64,000 nucleotides of DNA. It comes from GCA-2698665 sp047611265 (GTDB lineage: Bacteria > Pseudomonadota > Gammaproteobacteria > GCA-002705445 > GCA-002716945). Location of the stretch: NCBI GenBank assembly GCA_047611265.1, contig JBLFWM010000002.1, forward strand, positions 1 through 64,000, read 5' to 3'. The notes below the pieces were generated by a model. The model was not told the origin of the DNA, searched no databases, and was given only the letters and a program-made list of their open reading frames with translations. Below, piece after piece: positions 17,997-25,903 of the stretch. The translations under genes were made by a program, and so were the position numbers. Within the stretch, counting starts at the first letter, position 1, and the number at the start of each line of letters is the position of its first letter.

Positions 17997-18821
17997 ATGA
18001 TCAATTCTAAATTTAATATTTTCATAAATAAAAAAACAATCCCTATCAATGATAGAGCTTTTAATTATGGTGATGGTCTTTTTGAAACAATTTTAGTTAA
18101 AAATAACAAGATCATTTATCTTAAAGAGCATGTAAAGAGGCTGCACGAAGGGTGTGATATTATTTTTATTAATAAACCAGCCCTCTCATTAATTAAAAAA
18201 AATTCTGAGATTTCGATTGGAAATACAAAAAATTGTATTTTAAAAATAATATTATCTCGTGGGGCATGTGATTTTGGCTATCAATACCCAAAAGGTTTAA
18301 TACCAAATCTATATTTTATTAAAACCAACATCTTCCCTGACAAAGCTAACGGAACGGAGAGGGTAGACATTGCATACTCAAACTACAAACCTTTGGGAGA
18401 TAATAATTTATCTAAAATTAAACATCTTAACAGACTAGACCAATGTTTAGTTGCAAGCGAATTACAAAATATTAAAAATAATTATGATGATCTAGCTGTA
18501 ACTCAAGATAACAATATAATAGAAACATTGTCATCAAATTTATTCTTTGTTAAGGAAATAAAAAAACAATATATTTTTGATACTCCGCTTATTAGTAATT
18601 TTGGTATAAAAGGTATAATGAGAGAAAAGATTCTTGAATCTCTTAAAAGAAAAGGTTTTAAGATAAATATAAAAAACATAGAAGCGAGTGATATAAAAAA
18701 ATATACCTCATGCTTTAAAGTTAACTCAATCAAAGGTATTATTTTTATAGATAGAATGGGAAAAAATAAATTCTCAAAGCCAGAGATACTATATAATATA
18801 CTTAAAAGCTTTATATACTGA
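17997..18821 (+). CDS. pabC: Aminodeoxychorismate lyase-like class IV PLP enzyme
   Basis: Fold-type IV PLP enzyme, predicted to convert aminodeoxychorismate to p-aminobenzoate and pyruvate for folate synthesis. Support comes from PINDRAFNYGDGLFETI near the N terminus, the lysine-containing SKIKHLNRLDQCLVASEL (Schiff-base Lys), and the GIKGIMREKILE segment of PabC/BCAT-like proteins. The length of 274 fits. PabC between fabF and tmk-holB is a common proteobacterial order; the mltG gene normally found between pabC and tmk is absent here. A D-amino-acid or branched-chain aminotransferase is the alternative by sequence alone. Confidence 0.87.
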   Translation: MINSKFNIFINKKTIPINDRAFNYGDGLFETILVKNNKIIYLKEHVKRLHEGCDIIFINKPALSLIKKNSEISIGNTKNCILKIILSRGACDFGYQYPKGLIPNLYFIKTNIFPDKANGTERVDIAYSNYKPLGDNNLSKIKHLNRLDQCLVASELQNIKNNYDDLAVTQDNNIIETLSSNLFFVKEIKKQYIFDTPLISNFGIKGIMREKILESLKRKGFKINIKNIEASDIKKYTSCFKVNSIKGIIFIDRMGKNKFSKPEILYNILKSFIY

Positions 18822-18827
18822 TATTAG

Positions 18828-19448
18828 ATGCCAAATAAAAAATTTATAGTATTCGAGGGTAATGAAGGAACCGGTAAATCAACGCATATTAAGTTTGCTT
18901 CAGATTACCTTACCCAAAAAAAAATTAAACATATAGTAACAAGAGAGCCGGGCGGCACAAGCTTTGGTGAATCAGTAAGATCAATCCTACTTGATAAAAA
19001 TTCTGACCTAGATTCTTTATCAGAAGCAATGCTATTTTATGCGTCGAGAGTATTTAATTATAATAATATTATTCTAAAAGCGCTTGATGATAACAAATAT
19101 GTGATTTGCGATAGATTTCATTACTCAACTCTTGTCTATCAAGGTTTAGCTGAAAATAACAAGAGAGTCGTTGAACTCCATAGAGTATTAGATTCCTATT
19201 TTTCAGAACATATTTCTTTAATTATTCACCTAGATGCATCAATTGAAACTTGCTTATCAAGAATTAACACAAGAGAAGTGTCTGATAAATTTGAAGAAAA
19301 AGGAAAAGATTTCTTGGTGAAAATAAAGTCATCTTATGACCAAGTGTTTTTAAATAATAAAAAAGCCGTAAAGGTTCTTACTGATAGCAGCATGAATGAT
19401 GTCCAAATGAATATTCAAAAACATCTTGATAAGCTAATAGATGAATAA
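18828..19448 (+). CDS. tmk: Thymidylate kinase
   Basis: Phosphorylates dTMP to dTDP. The P-loop is FEGNEGTGKST (residues 9-19), followed by the REPGGTSFGE segment (dTMP binding) and CDRFHYSTLVYQG (DR(Y/F) motif). A lid region with arginines (SRINTREVSDKFEE) completes it. The length of 206 is typical. The stop overlaps the start of holB by eight bases, as in many genomes where tmk and holB are neighbours. Confidence 0.96.
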   Translation: MPNKKFIVFEGNEGTGKSTHIKFASDYLTQKKIKHIVTREPGGTSFGESVRSILLDKNSDLDSLSEAMLFYASRVFNYNNIILKALDDNKYVICDRFHYSTLVYQGLAENNKRVVELHRVLDSYFSEHISLIIHLDASIETCLSRINTREVSDKFEEKGKDFLVKIKSSYDQVFLNNKKAVKVLTDSSMNDVQMNIQKHLDKLIDE

Positions 19449-20418
19449 TATAAAAATAAATATTGATCAATTTAAGTTGCAGTATGATTTTTCAAAAAGA
19501 AATTATAATATAATTGTACATTCTCCAAATGGTACTGGAAAATATGATTTCATCGAGTCTTTGATTCAAGAATATTATGCCATGAAGAATATTGTCATCC
19601 CTGGAGAAGTCATGTCATCTCCTGACATTTATTATATTTCATTACCTATATATGATAAGTCTGGAAATAAAGTTAGGATGTTGACAAATGAAGAGCGCCT
19701 GATGTATGAGTTTGGTTTTGAAAATAAATTTGAGAATAACCGAGTTGGAACTGAAATTACTATTGATCAAGTTCGAGACTTAAAAGAATTCACATTTCTA
19801 TCTCCACACTACCAACATAAGTTCGTAGTAATCAATAATTGTAATTATCTAAACAATCAAGCTTCGGCAGCACTCTTAAAGACTCTTGAGGAAACCAATT
19901 GTCCCGCTATTTTTATTTTACTTACGCCAGATCTAGGGCAGATCAGGGATACTATACGAAGCAGATGTCATTGTTTTTCCTATGAATATGATTTTGAAGA
20001 TAATTCCAAACAATTATTTTTTGACTACTTTTTTTCTAAAAAAATTAAAATTAAAGATTTAATAAAAAACCAAGATTATTTAGAAGGTTATGAAAAAGTT
20101 AACGATGAAATAGCGGGACTGATTTCAAATAAAATCAACCCTTTAAGTTTATCGGAAACATGGTCTAAAAGAGGTGCGATATTTTTAGATTATCTAATAG
20201 AGATGTTTGCACTATTAATGAAAGGAGATTTTCTCGATAATAGTTCACATCAAAAATTCACTTATATGGAATTACTGAAGAAAATATCAATATCTCCAGA
20301 AAGATCCATTGCTATTATTAGGTTACTATATAACTATAAATATGAAATAAGGAGTAATGTTAATAAGAAATTCTTATATGACAACTTATTAATTGTTTTA
20401 AATAAGGAATTATATTAA
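19441..20418 (+). CDS. holB: DNA polymerase III delta' subunit
   Basis: Clamp-loader subunit. Sensor-type features are present: FVVINNCNYLNNQASAALLKTLEE (seen as NN-x-A-x-ALLKTLEE, the delta'/gamma hallmark) and RDTIRSRCHCF (SRC motif). The P-loop is degenerate (NGTGKYD), which is normal because delta' does not bind ATP productively. Between about residues 40 and 80, where E. coli HolB holds a four-cysteine zinc module, there are no cysteines. The length of 325 is otherwise similar. The location after tmk is standard. Confidence 0.9.
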   Translation: MNNIKINIDQFKLQYDFSKRNYNIIVHSPNGTGKYDFIESLIQEYYAMKNIVIPGEVMSSPDIYYISLPIYDKSGNKVRMLTNEERLMYEFGFENKFENNRVGTEITIDQVRDLKEFTFLSPHYQHKFVVINNCNYLNNQASAALLKTLEETNCPAIFILLTPDLGQIRDTIRSRCHCFSYEYDFEDNSKQLFFDYFFSKKIKIKDLIKNQDYLEGYEKVNDEIAGLISNKINPLSLSETWSKRGAIFLDYLIEMFALLMKGDFLDNSSHQKFTYMELLKKISISPERSIAIIRLLYNYKYEIRSNVNKKFLYDNLLIVLNKELY

Positions 20419-20427
20419 CATTTGTTT

Positions 20428-21585
20428 ATGAAAAATGACTCAGATAATAAAATTGTAGAATTGTTTAGGCATGCCAATGTGTCAGCTAAGCTCGTTGAGG
20501 TTGCAGACTCTTTTGAGATGAAAAGAGGCGGTCAATTATCTAACTTGCATATTGCTTATGAAACTTGGGGAAAGCTTAATAAAGATCAGTCTAACGTAAT
20601 TGTCATTTTTACAGGACTTTCTGCAAACTCTCATGTTACTTCGTCCCAGAGTGACCAAATTCCTGGCTGGTGGGAAACCATGGTCGGAGATGGAAAAGCT
20701 ATAGACACAAGCAAATATCATGTTATCTGTATCAATACATTAGGTAGCTGCTTTGGTTCAACAAGTCCTGTTTCAATTAATAAAAAAACAAATCAGCCTT
20801 ATAGGTTAACTTTTCCCGAGTTAACAGTTGAGGATATGGCCAATGCGTCTCGTTTACTTTTAAAAAAAATTGGAATTAATAAAATACATATTTTGATAGG
20901 CCCATCGTTAGGTGGAATGAAGGCGCTAGCTTTTTCAATATTACACAATACTATTGTTGATAATATGATTCTTATTTCTACAGCTACTCAAGCGTTACCG
21001 TTTGCAATAGCGTTGAGATCTCTGCAAAGAGAAGTCATAAGAAAAGATCCTCTCTGGAGCAATGGTTTTTATTCTTATGAAAAACCTCCTTTAAATGGGG
21101 TTCGAATTGCAAGAAAGATTGGCATGACATCATATAGATCTGCAAATGAATGGGTGCAAAGATTTGGTAGAAAAAAATCAGTAGAGAATAAAATTAATCA
21201 AAATACATTTGGAATTGAAAATACTAGTTTTGAGTTTGAAATCGAGTCATACCTTGAACACCAAGCTGTAAAATTTCAAAATATATTTGATGCAAACTGT
21301 TACCTGTATCTTTCACGAGCAATGGATTGGTTTGATGTTGCAAATCTCGGAGAATCTAGCCTTGATGCTTTTTCTAAAATTAATGTTAACAAGGCTCTTG
21401 TTTTAGGTGTTGAGACAGATGTCTTGTTTCCACCACAACAACAAAAAGAAATTGCCGAAAACTTATCTCTATCAAATGTGAAAGTTGAATATAAAGAATT
21501 AAGCTGTATCCAAGGGCACGATTCTTTCTTAGTTGACATAGGAAGTTTTGCTAAAGAGATTAACGCTTTTATAAAAAATTTATGA
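20428..21585 (+). CDS. metX: Homoserine O-acetyl/succinyltransferase MetX
   Basis: Alpha/beta-hydrolase-fold acyltransferase that activates homoserine for methionine synthesis. It has YETWGKLN and TGLSANSHV near the N terminus (oxyanion region), the nucleophile in IGPSLGGMKAL, the acid in VETDVLFPP and the base in QGHDSFLVD. The length of about 385 is standard. I use the ATG at 20428; a TTG two codons earlier is possible. MetX enzymes can use acetyl- or succinyl-CoA, and I cannot tell which from the segments seen. It replaces the pilZ/tatD genes that often follow holB. Confidence 0.93.
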   Translation: MKNDSDNKIVELFRHANVSAKLVEVADSFEMKRGGQLSNLHIAYETWGKLNKDQSNVIVIFTGLSANSHVTSSQSDQIPGWWETMVGDGKAIDTSKYHVICINTLGSCFGSTSPVSINKKTNQPYRLTFPELTVEDMANASRLLLKKIGINKIHILIGPSLGGMKALAFSILHNTIVDNMILISTATQALPFAIALRSLQREVIRKDPLWSNGFYSYEKPPLNGVRIARKIGMTSYRSANEWVQRFGRKKSVENKINQNTFGIENTSFEFEIESYLEHQAVKFQNIFDANCYLYLSRAMDWFDVANLGESSLDAFSKINVNKALVLGVETDVLFPPQQQKEIAENLSLSNVKVEYKELSCIQGHDSFLVDIGSFAKEINAFIKNL

Positions 21586-22088
21586 GAGTTACTCTAGTCT
21601 TAATTGGCCTGCTAGCATTATTTTTTTTTAATAATGCTTATAGCGAAATAAGTGAGTTTAATGGAATTGTATCTAAGGTTTTAGATGGTGACACTATTCA
21701 TGTTTTGCATGAAAATAAGACAATCAAGATAAGATTGTCTCATATAGATGCCCCGGAACATAAACAAGCCTACGGAATTAAATCTCAAAAATTTCTTGAA
21801 GACATGGTGTTAAATAAATCTGTAACAGCCGCATGCAAAATGAAAAATGGTAAGTGGGATAGGGGATTCTATGGTAGACCGATATGCAATATATTTCTTT
21901 ATGAAACTAACCCTCCGACTTATATCAATGCAAAAATGATTAAAAGTGGAAATGCCTGGGTATATAAACGTGAAAGAAATAATGATTATCTAATTAATTT
22001 AGAAAAAGATGCAAAAGAGAATAGGAGAGGGTTATGGAATATTTCCTCCCCCATAGAGCCATGGGTATATAGGAAATCAAAAAAATAA
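21582..22088 (+). CDS. Secreted thermonuclease-like (SNase) protein
   Basis: A 168-residue protein with an N-terminal hydrophobic signal segment (residues about 3-19) and one staphylococcal-nuclease domain. Visible landmarks are VSKVLDGDTIHV, IKIRLSHIDAPEHKQAYG (catalytic Arg and Glu region) and DRGFYGRPICNIF (second Arg), then NAWVYKRERN and RRGLW. It is predicted to cut DNA or RNA with calcium in the periplasm or outside, for nutrient scavenging or remodelling. The start overlaps the metX stop by four bases, which suggests co-expression, though no functional link is evident. Confidence 0.87.
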   Translation: MRVTLVLIGLLALFFFNNAYSEISEFNGIVSKVLDGDTIHVLHENKTIKIRLSHIDAPEHKQAYGIKSQKFLEDMVLNKSVTAACKMKNGKWDRGFYGRPICNIFLYETNPPTYINAKMIKSGNAWVYKRERNNDYLINLEKDAKENRRGLWNISSPIEPWVYRKSKK

Positions 22089-22174
22089 TTCTTACTATTT
22101 AGTAATAAAGACTATCTATAGGGCATTATTTTTAATAAGCTATTTATTATGCATAATGAATTGGGTCAGAGTTG

Positions 22175-22633
22175 ATGCTTAGAAAATCACTTATATCTTT
22201 AATAACCATCATATTTATTGCATCGTGTGCTACGCCTAAGGCAATAGATATTATTCAGGTTAACGACCAAGCAATGACTTGTAATGAATTGAGACTAGCT
22301 GTTGAAACAGCAAGCTTAAATGAAGATATAGCTCACTCTAACAAAGGAGTAACAGATGAAAATATACTTTCAGGATTATTTTTTTTCCCGGCATATTTTG
22401 TTACTTATGGAACATCAATACATGCGCAATATAATGCATCTGAACGGAAAGATCATCTTTTGAGATTATATAATGGCAAGAATTGCGGAAAACCACGTGG
22501 CCCAGAATATCAAAAAATGATATCAGCTACCCTTAAAAAGCTTGAAAATTTAAAACTAGAATATGTTAAAGGCTATATCAACGAAGACGAGTATTTGATT
22601 GCAAGAAAGCAGCTTCTCATGGAGTTTGATTAA
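22175..22633 (+). CDS. Lipoprotein with C-terminal SHOCT-like segment
   Basis: A roughly 152-residue predicted lipoprotein: a basic N terminus, a hydrophobic stretch and the lipobox IASC (Cys near residue 18). The middle region has a second hydrophobic stretch (LSGLFFFPAYFVTYG). The last 30 residues (LKKLENLKLEYVKGYINEDEYLIARKQLL read in pieces) follow the pattern of the SHOCT domain, a short helical hairpin common at C termini. I take the ATG at 22175 rather than the TTG one codon before it. The function is unknown. Its 3' end overlaps the DUF2256 gene, which runs the other way, by 17 bases. Confidence 0.72.
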   Translation: MLRKSLISLITIIFIASCATPKAIDIIQVNDQAMTCNELRLAVETASLNEDIAHSNKGVTDENILSGLFFFPAYFVTYGTSIHAQYNASERKDHLLRLYNGKNCGKPRGPEYQKMISATLKKLENLKLEYVKGYINEDEYLIARKQLLMEFD

Positions 22634-22763
22634 TAACTTTTATAGAAGAGCATTTTTTTGAACAGTATTTAACCCTTTCCCAGTCTTTCTCCCATTTTTT
22701 GCGCCACTGAAATTTTCGGTTACATACTGGGCAGAGTTTTTCTGGAAGCTCATTTTTTTTCAT
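22617..22763 (-). CDS. DUF2256 zinc-ribbon microprotein
   Basis: A 48-residue protein. It has two cysteine pairs, CPVC (residues 11-14) and YCSKKC (34-38), flanking the strongly conserved FQWRKKWEKDWERVKYC stretch that defines DUF2256, so it should bind one zinc ion. The ATG at 22763 lies within the last codons of the DCC-family gene (14-base overlap), so it is translationally coupled to it. DUF2256 is often found next to photolyase/cryptochrome-like genes, as here. Its role is unknown. Confidence 0.88.
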   Translation of the reverse strand: MKKNELPEKLCPVCNRKFQWRKKWEKDWERVKYCSKKCSSIKVINQTP

Positions 22764-23106
22764 TGATTTGAGAGTAATTCTTTAAATATAAAGCTATAGC
22801 TATAATCTCATAGATGAGAATAGATATATGATATATCACAGGGAAGGATATTATTTTAGATAACCACTTATATCTTGGAATTGAACCCCACATTATTACA
22901 AAAGCTCTTACTCCCGAGTAAACTTTACCTTCTCTAATTACATGCAAGCGTCTCAATAATTCCTTATGGCTTTTCCCAGATAATTTAGTTGCCGCTGACA
23001 AATCATTTATATCTAACCAGTTGATATCTTTAACATTTAAGTTTTTATAATGGTTAATTTCTTTAGAGCAAATAGAACATTTATCATTGAATAAGACTTT
23101 AATCAT
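22750..23106 (-). CDS. DCC family (DUF393) thiol-disulfide oxidoreductase-like protein
   Basis: A 118-residue thioredoxin-fold-like protein of the DCC family. The signature at the N terminus is FNDKCSICSKEI, with Cys10 and Cys13 forming the CxxC pair after a short strand, followed by VKDINWLDIND and YSGVRAFVIMWGSIPRYKWL, which is typical. The family usually begins with DGxCxLC, so Asp-Lys replaces Asp-Gly here. The C terminus has a hydrophobic helix that may touch the membrane. It overlaps the photolyase-like gene by eight bases and the DUF2256 gene by fourteen, a tight three-gene unit. Confidence 0.85.
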   Translation of the reverse strand: MIKVLFNDKCSICSKEINHYKNLNVKDINWLDINDLSAATKLSGKSHKELLRRLHVIREGKVYSGVRAFVIMWGSIPRYKWLSKIISFPVIYHISILIYEIIAIALYLKNYSQINEKK

Positions 23107-24592
23107 TTACTGTAGTATTCTCCTCTATAAATTTTTCAGCTAAAGAAAATATACGCAGTTTTTTTTCTTCTTTCATTTTATCTAATATAACCGTCATCAT
23201 GCTGAGTCTAGCATTCTCTTTAAAGAATTTTTTATTATTATTAACAAATCTCCAAAACAATCCATCTAAAATATCACACCAAGAACCTTTTTTAAAATTC
23301 ATCATTTTTATTATGTAATTTGATCCACAGATGTACGGTTTTGTTGCTAAAATCCCACCATCAGCAAATAAACCCATACCATATATATTAGGAGTCATAA
23401 CCCAGTCGGAAGAATCTACATACATCTCCATAAACCAGTTGTATACGGATTGTGGATGAATCTCGCATAAGTTCATTATGTTAGCCTGAATCATTAATCT
23501 CTCTATATGATGGGCGTATGAATGCTTTAGAGTACTCTTGATACTGTAATCTAATGGATATAAGCCTGTCTTACCTTTATACCAACTGTCCTTCATTTTC
23601 CTTCCGTTTCCAAAAAAATTTGATTTTTGCATCAAATCACCTTCGGCTTGATAAACGCCTCTCATAAACTCTCTCCAGCCAATAATTTGTCTTATATAAC
23701 CCTCATGTGAGTTAATTGGAATATCTTTTATACTATTGATTTTTAATATAATATCATTTGGCGTAATTAGTCCAATATTTAGAAGAGGGCTGAGAATAGA
23801 ATGAAACCAAACAAATGATCTTTCGTCTACCGAGTCCTCATAATCTCCAAATTTAGAGATTTTATTTTTTAGAAAATAATCCAGAGCTTTTATAGCTGAT
23901 TTTCTTGTTGTGGGGTAGTTAAAATCATCGGAATTTCCATAATGTGATGGGAAGTGCTTCTCAACATAGGCTTTAAGGTCTTTCGTATGATTTGTCTGCT
24001 TATGTTGAATATATGGCGGAACTTCTATATTTACTGGTATTTTTCTTCTATTCTCCTTATCAAAAGACCATTTTCCACCTATTGGCTTACCATTATCCAT
24101 TAAAATCTGTCTTTTTTTTCTACAATTTACATAGAAGTCCGCCATCCTATATTTTGGCTGCTTTTTGACAGGGCAGAGCGCCTTAAATTCACTCTTAGTT
24201 GTTATAAACATTGGCGTATCTACAGTGATTAACTCATCAACATGACTTCTAATCTGATTGACTTCTTTCTCAAACCATTTATCTTCTATTTCAAAAATAC
24301 TTACTCTTTTTACCTTATTATTCTTTATATACTTAATTAAGGATTCTATATAAGTATCTGTTATATCATTATTTATATACTCATAATGTACTTTATAATT
24401 TTCTTCTTCTAGTTCATCTTTATATGATCTCATGGAGGATAAAAATAGTATTATTTTTTGCTTATGATGCTTCTGGTAAGTACAGAGGCCCATATCTTCT
24501 CTCATAAATATCACTTTTGAGTCTATTTTTTTAAGATACTTTAGAGGGAATAGGTGTGTGCCCAGTGTTATATGTAAATCAGCATTAATCAT
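23099..24592 (-). CDS. Cryptochrome/photolyase family protein (PhrB/CryB-related, COG3046)
   Basis: A 497-residue flavoprotein of the iron-sulfur bacterial cryptochrome/photolyase group. The N-terminal half-domain starts with ITLGTHLFP. The FAD-binding region has the segments IGWREFMRGVY (near 304-314) and MEMYVDSSDWVMTPNIYGMG (near 388-407), and FADGGILATKPY (409-420) is a hallmark. Cys375 (NLCEIHP) and Cys439 (SWCDILDG) align with two of the four cluster cysteines of PhrB, but the CxxC pair between them is replaced by a shorter FKKGSW stretch. Photorepair of (6-4) lesions or light sensing are the known family roles. It is the first gene of a trio with DUF393 and DUF2256. Confidence 0.88.
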   Translation of the reverse strand: MINADLHITLGTHLFPLKYLKKIDSKVIFMREDMGLCTYQKHHKQKIILFLSSMRSYKDELEEENYKVHYEYINNDITDTYIESLIKYIKNNKVKRVSIFEIEDKWFEKEVNQIRSHVDELITVDTPMFITTKSEFKALCPVKKQPKYRMADFYVNCRKKRQILMDNGKPIGGKWSFDKENRRKIPVNIEVPPYIQHKQTNHTKDLKAYVEKHFPSHYGNSDDFNYPTTRKSAIKALDYFLKNKISKFGDYEDSVDERSFVWFHSILSPLLNIGLITPNDIILKINSIKDIPINSHEGYIRQIIGWREFMRGVYQAEGDLMQKSNFFGNGRKMKDSWYKGKTGLYPLDYSIKSTLKHSYAHHIERLMIQANIMNLCEIHPQSVYNWFMEMYVDSSDWVMTPNIYGMGLFADGGILATKPYICGSNYIIKMMNFKKGSWCDILDGLFWRFVNNNKKFFKENARLSMMTVILDKMKEEKKLRIFSLAEKFIEENTTVND

Positions 24593-24627
24593 TATATGTT
24601 CGTATAATATATATTATGTCTCATTTA

Positions 24628-25851
24628 TTAATGTAATATTTTATTAATTAATTTATTAATATTATTTGCAGACTTTGTGTTCTCTATATTATAGAACTTA
24701 TTTAGTATGTCTGCTGACTGCGATTTATATTGAAGAACATATGTTTCATAATCATCGCATATATTCTTGATCATGTCGGTTAACTGGTTATAATCAAGCG
24801 CTTCCTTTCCTGGCAACATATCTCTGTAGCTAGTATTAGCGTCATCTATAGGTATAAACGAAACTCCATCATAGTTCCAATAGATGTCATAATCTGGCAT
24901 ACAAAAAAGCTGAGCTCTGTCTAATAAAGCAAAATCAGTGCTTGTTGCAGAATAATCATTCAGCAACACATCAACTTCATTCATAAAGTCATTAACATCA
25001 AATAATGGATGGTTATTTAAATCAATATATCTGATTCGATCGGAGTCTTGTAATAAACGATTAGGTTTTATTGCAGTATGAATTGTATAAAAAAAATAGT
25101 AATTATTTTCTTTTAACCAATCATTAAATTTATCTTGGCTGAAGTTATCGAGGTCAAATAAGGGTAAATTATACTCATATGGTCTCCATGTAGGAGTATA
25201 TAATATAATCCTTGAGTCATCATTAACGTCTTTTGCAAAAGATCTGGCAATGGGTTTACTCTTATATTTTTTAGTAACTAGTTCTTTGTCAAAAAATTGA
25301 TCACACCTAGGAAAGCCAGCTGAAAAAATTTTATCTTGTAAAATATTAAAAGCTTCGGCATATTTAACAGATGAAGCGTCAGATGGAAAATTAATGTAAT
25401 CAAATTTATTAAGCCTTTCCCGTTGTTCGTCAGGCGAAATTATCCCGTCAACATCATATATTGCAGCTTTAGCAGCACATCCATGAAATGTGCATATCTT
25501 TTGTGTGAAGGGATTGTCTAGAATATTGAAAAAGTTTACATAAGCATCCCCGTCATTTATTACAACTTTAGCTCTTAATAGGTTATATATAAGCTTTATA
25601 GGATTTTTCAGAGTAATATATTTATATTTTTTTGCAATTAAATGAGATTTAATTAACTTATTTTCTGTATACCAGATTACATTTAAACTATTTTTTTCTG
25701 ATAAATATTCAAATAAATACCTGGCATTTCCAGAATAAACCTTAGGAGAATTCGAGCTAATTATTACTGTATTATTTTTAGGAACTATATACTTTAAAGG
25801 ATAAAAAATTAATCCTAGTATGTATTTGATTATGTATTTCACTATATTCAA
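24628..25851 (-). CDS. CDP-glycerol glycerophosphotransferase-family protein (TagB/TagF-like)
   Basis: A 407-residue GT-B-fold transferase. A hydrophobic/basic N terminus (LGLIFYPLKYIVPK) suggests membrane association. The family segments seen are SGNARYLFEYL, FPRCDQFF, IILYTPTWRP and VDVLLNDYSATSTDFALLDR, plus the phosphate-binding His region YTIHTAIKPN. Known members move CDP-linked glycerol or ribitol phosphate onto wall or capsule polymers; Gram-negative members act on capsules. The phosphonate operon a few genes upstream may supply a CMP-activated group, so a related transfer is conceivable, but this is inference. It is separated from the upstream gene by 38 bases and ends well before the photolyase gene. 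Confidence 0.85.
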   Translation of the reverse strand: MNIVKYIIKYILGLIFYPLKYIVPKNNTVIISSNSPKVYSGNARYLFEYLSEKNSLNVIWYTENKLIKSHLIAKKYKYITLKNPIKLIYNLLRAKVVINDGDAYVNFFNILDNPFTQKICTFHGCAAKAAIYDVDGIISPDEQRERLNKFDYINFPSDASSVKYAEAFNILQDKIFSAGFPRCDQFFDKELVTKKYKSKPIARSFAKDVNDDSRIILYTPTWRPYEYNLPLFDLDNFSQDKFNDWLKENNYYFFYTIHTAIKPNRLLQDSDRIRYIDLNNHPLFDVNDFMNEVDVLLNDYSATSTDFALLDRAQLFCMPDYDIYWNYDGVSFIPIDDANTSYRDMLPGKEALDYNQLTDMIKNICDDYETYVLQYKSQSADILNKFYNIENTKSANNINKLINKILH

Positions 25852-25876
25852 GTAGCTTATTCCATGCTATGAGATA

Positions 25877-25903
25877 TAAAACAATGTATCTATGATTGTT
25901 TTA
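25877..25903. repeat. Nine-base perfect inverted repeat across a stop codon
   Basis: TAAAACAAT (25877-25885) and ATTGTTTTA (25895-25903) are perfect inverted copies around a nine-base loop. The repeat spans the stop codon of the radical SAM gene. The stem is AT-rich and no clear run of U follows on either strand, so a terminator is possible but weakly supported; chance is plausible at this base composition. Confidence 0.25.

Noticed and set aside
22089..22174. Terminator hairpin after the nuclease gene
   Set aside because: Only a 6-base AT-rich inverted match (CATTAT/ATAATG) without a U-run; not better than chance here.
24628..25851. Teichoic acid polymerase reading of the TagB/TagF-like gene
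   Set aside because: The organism has lipopolysaccharide-type genes (Wzz, WecA-like, Wzy-like), so classical wall teichoic acid is unlikely; only the family name is used.
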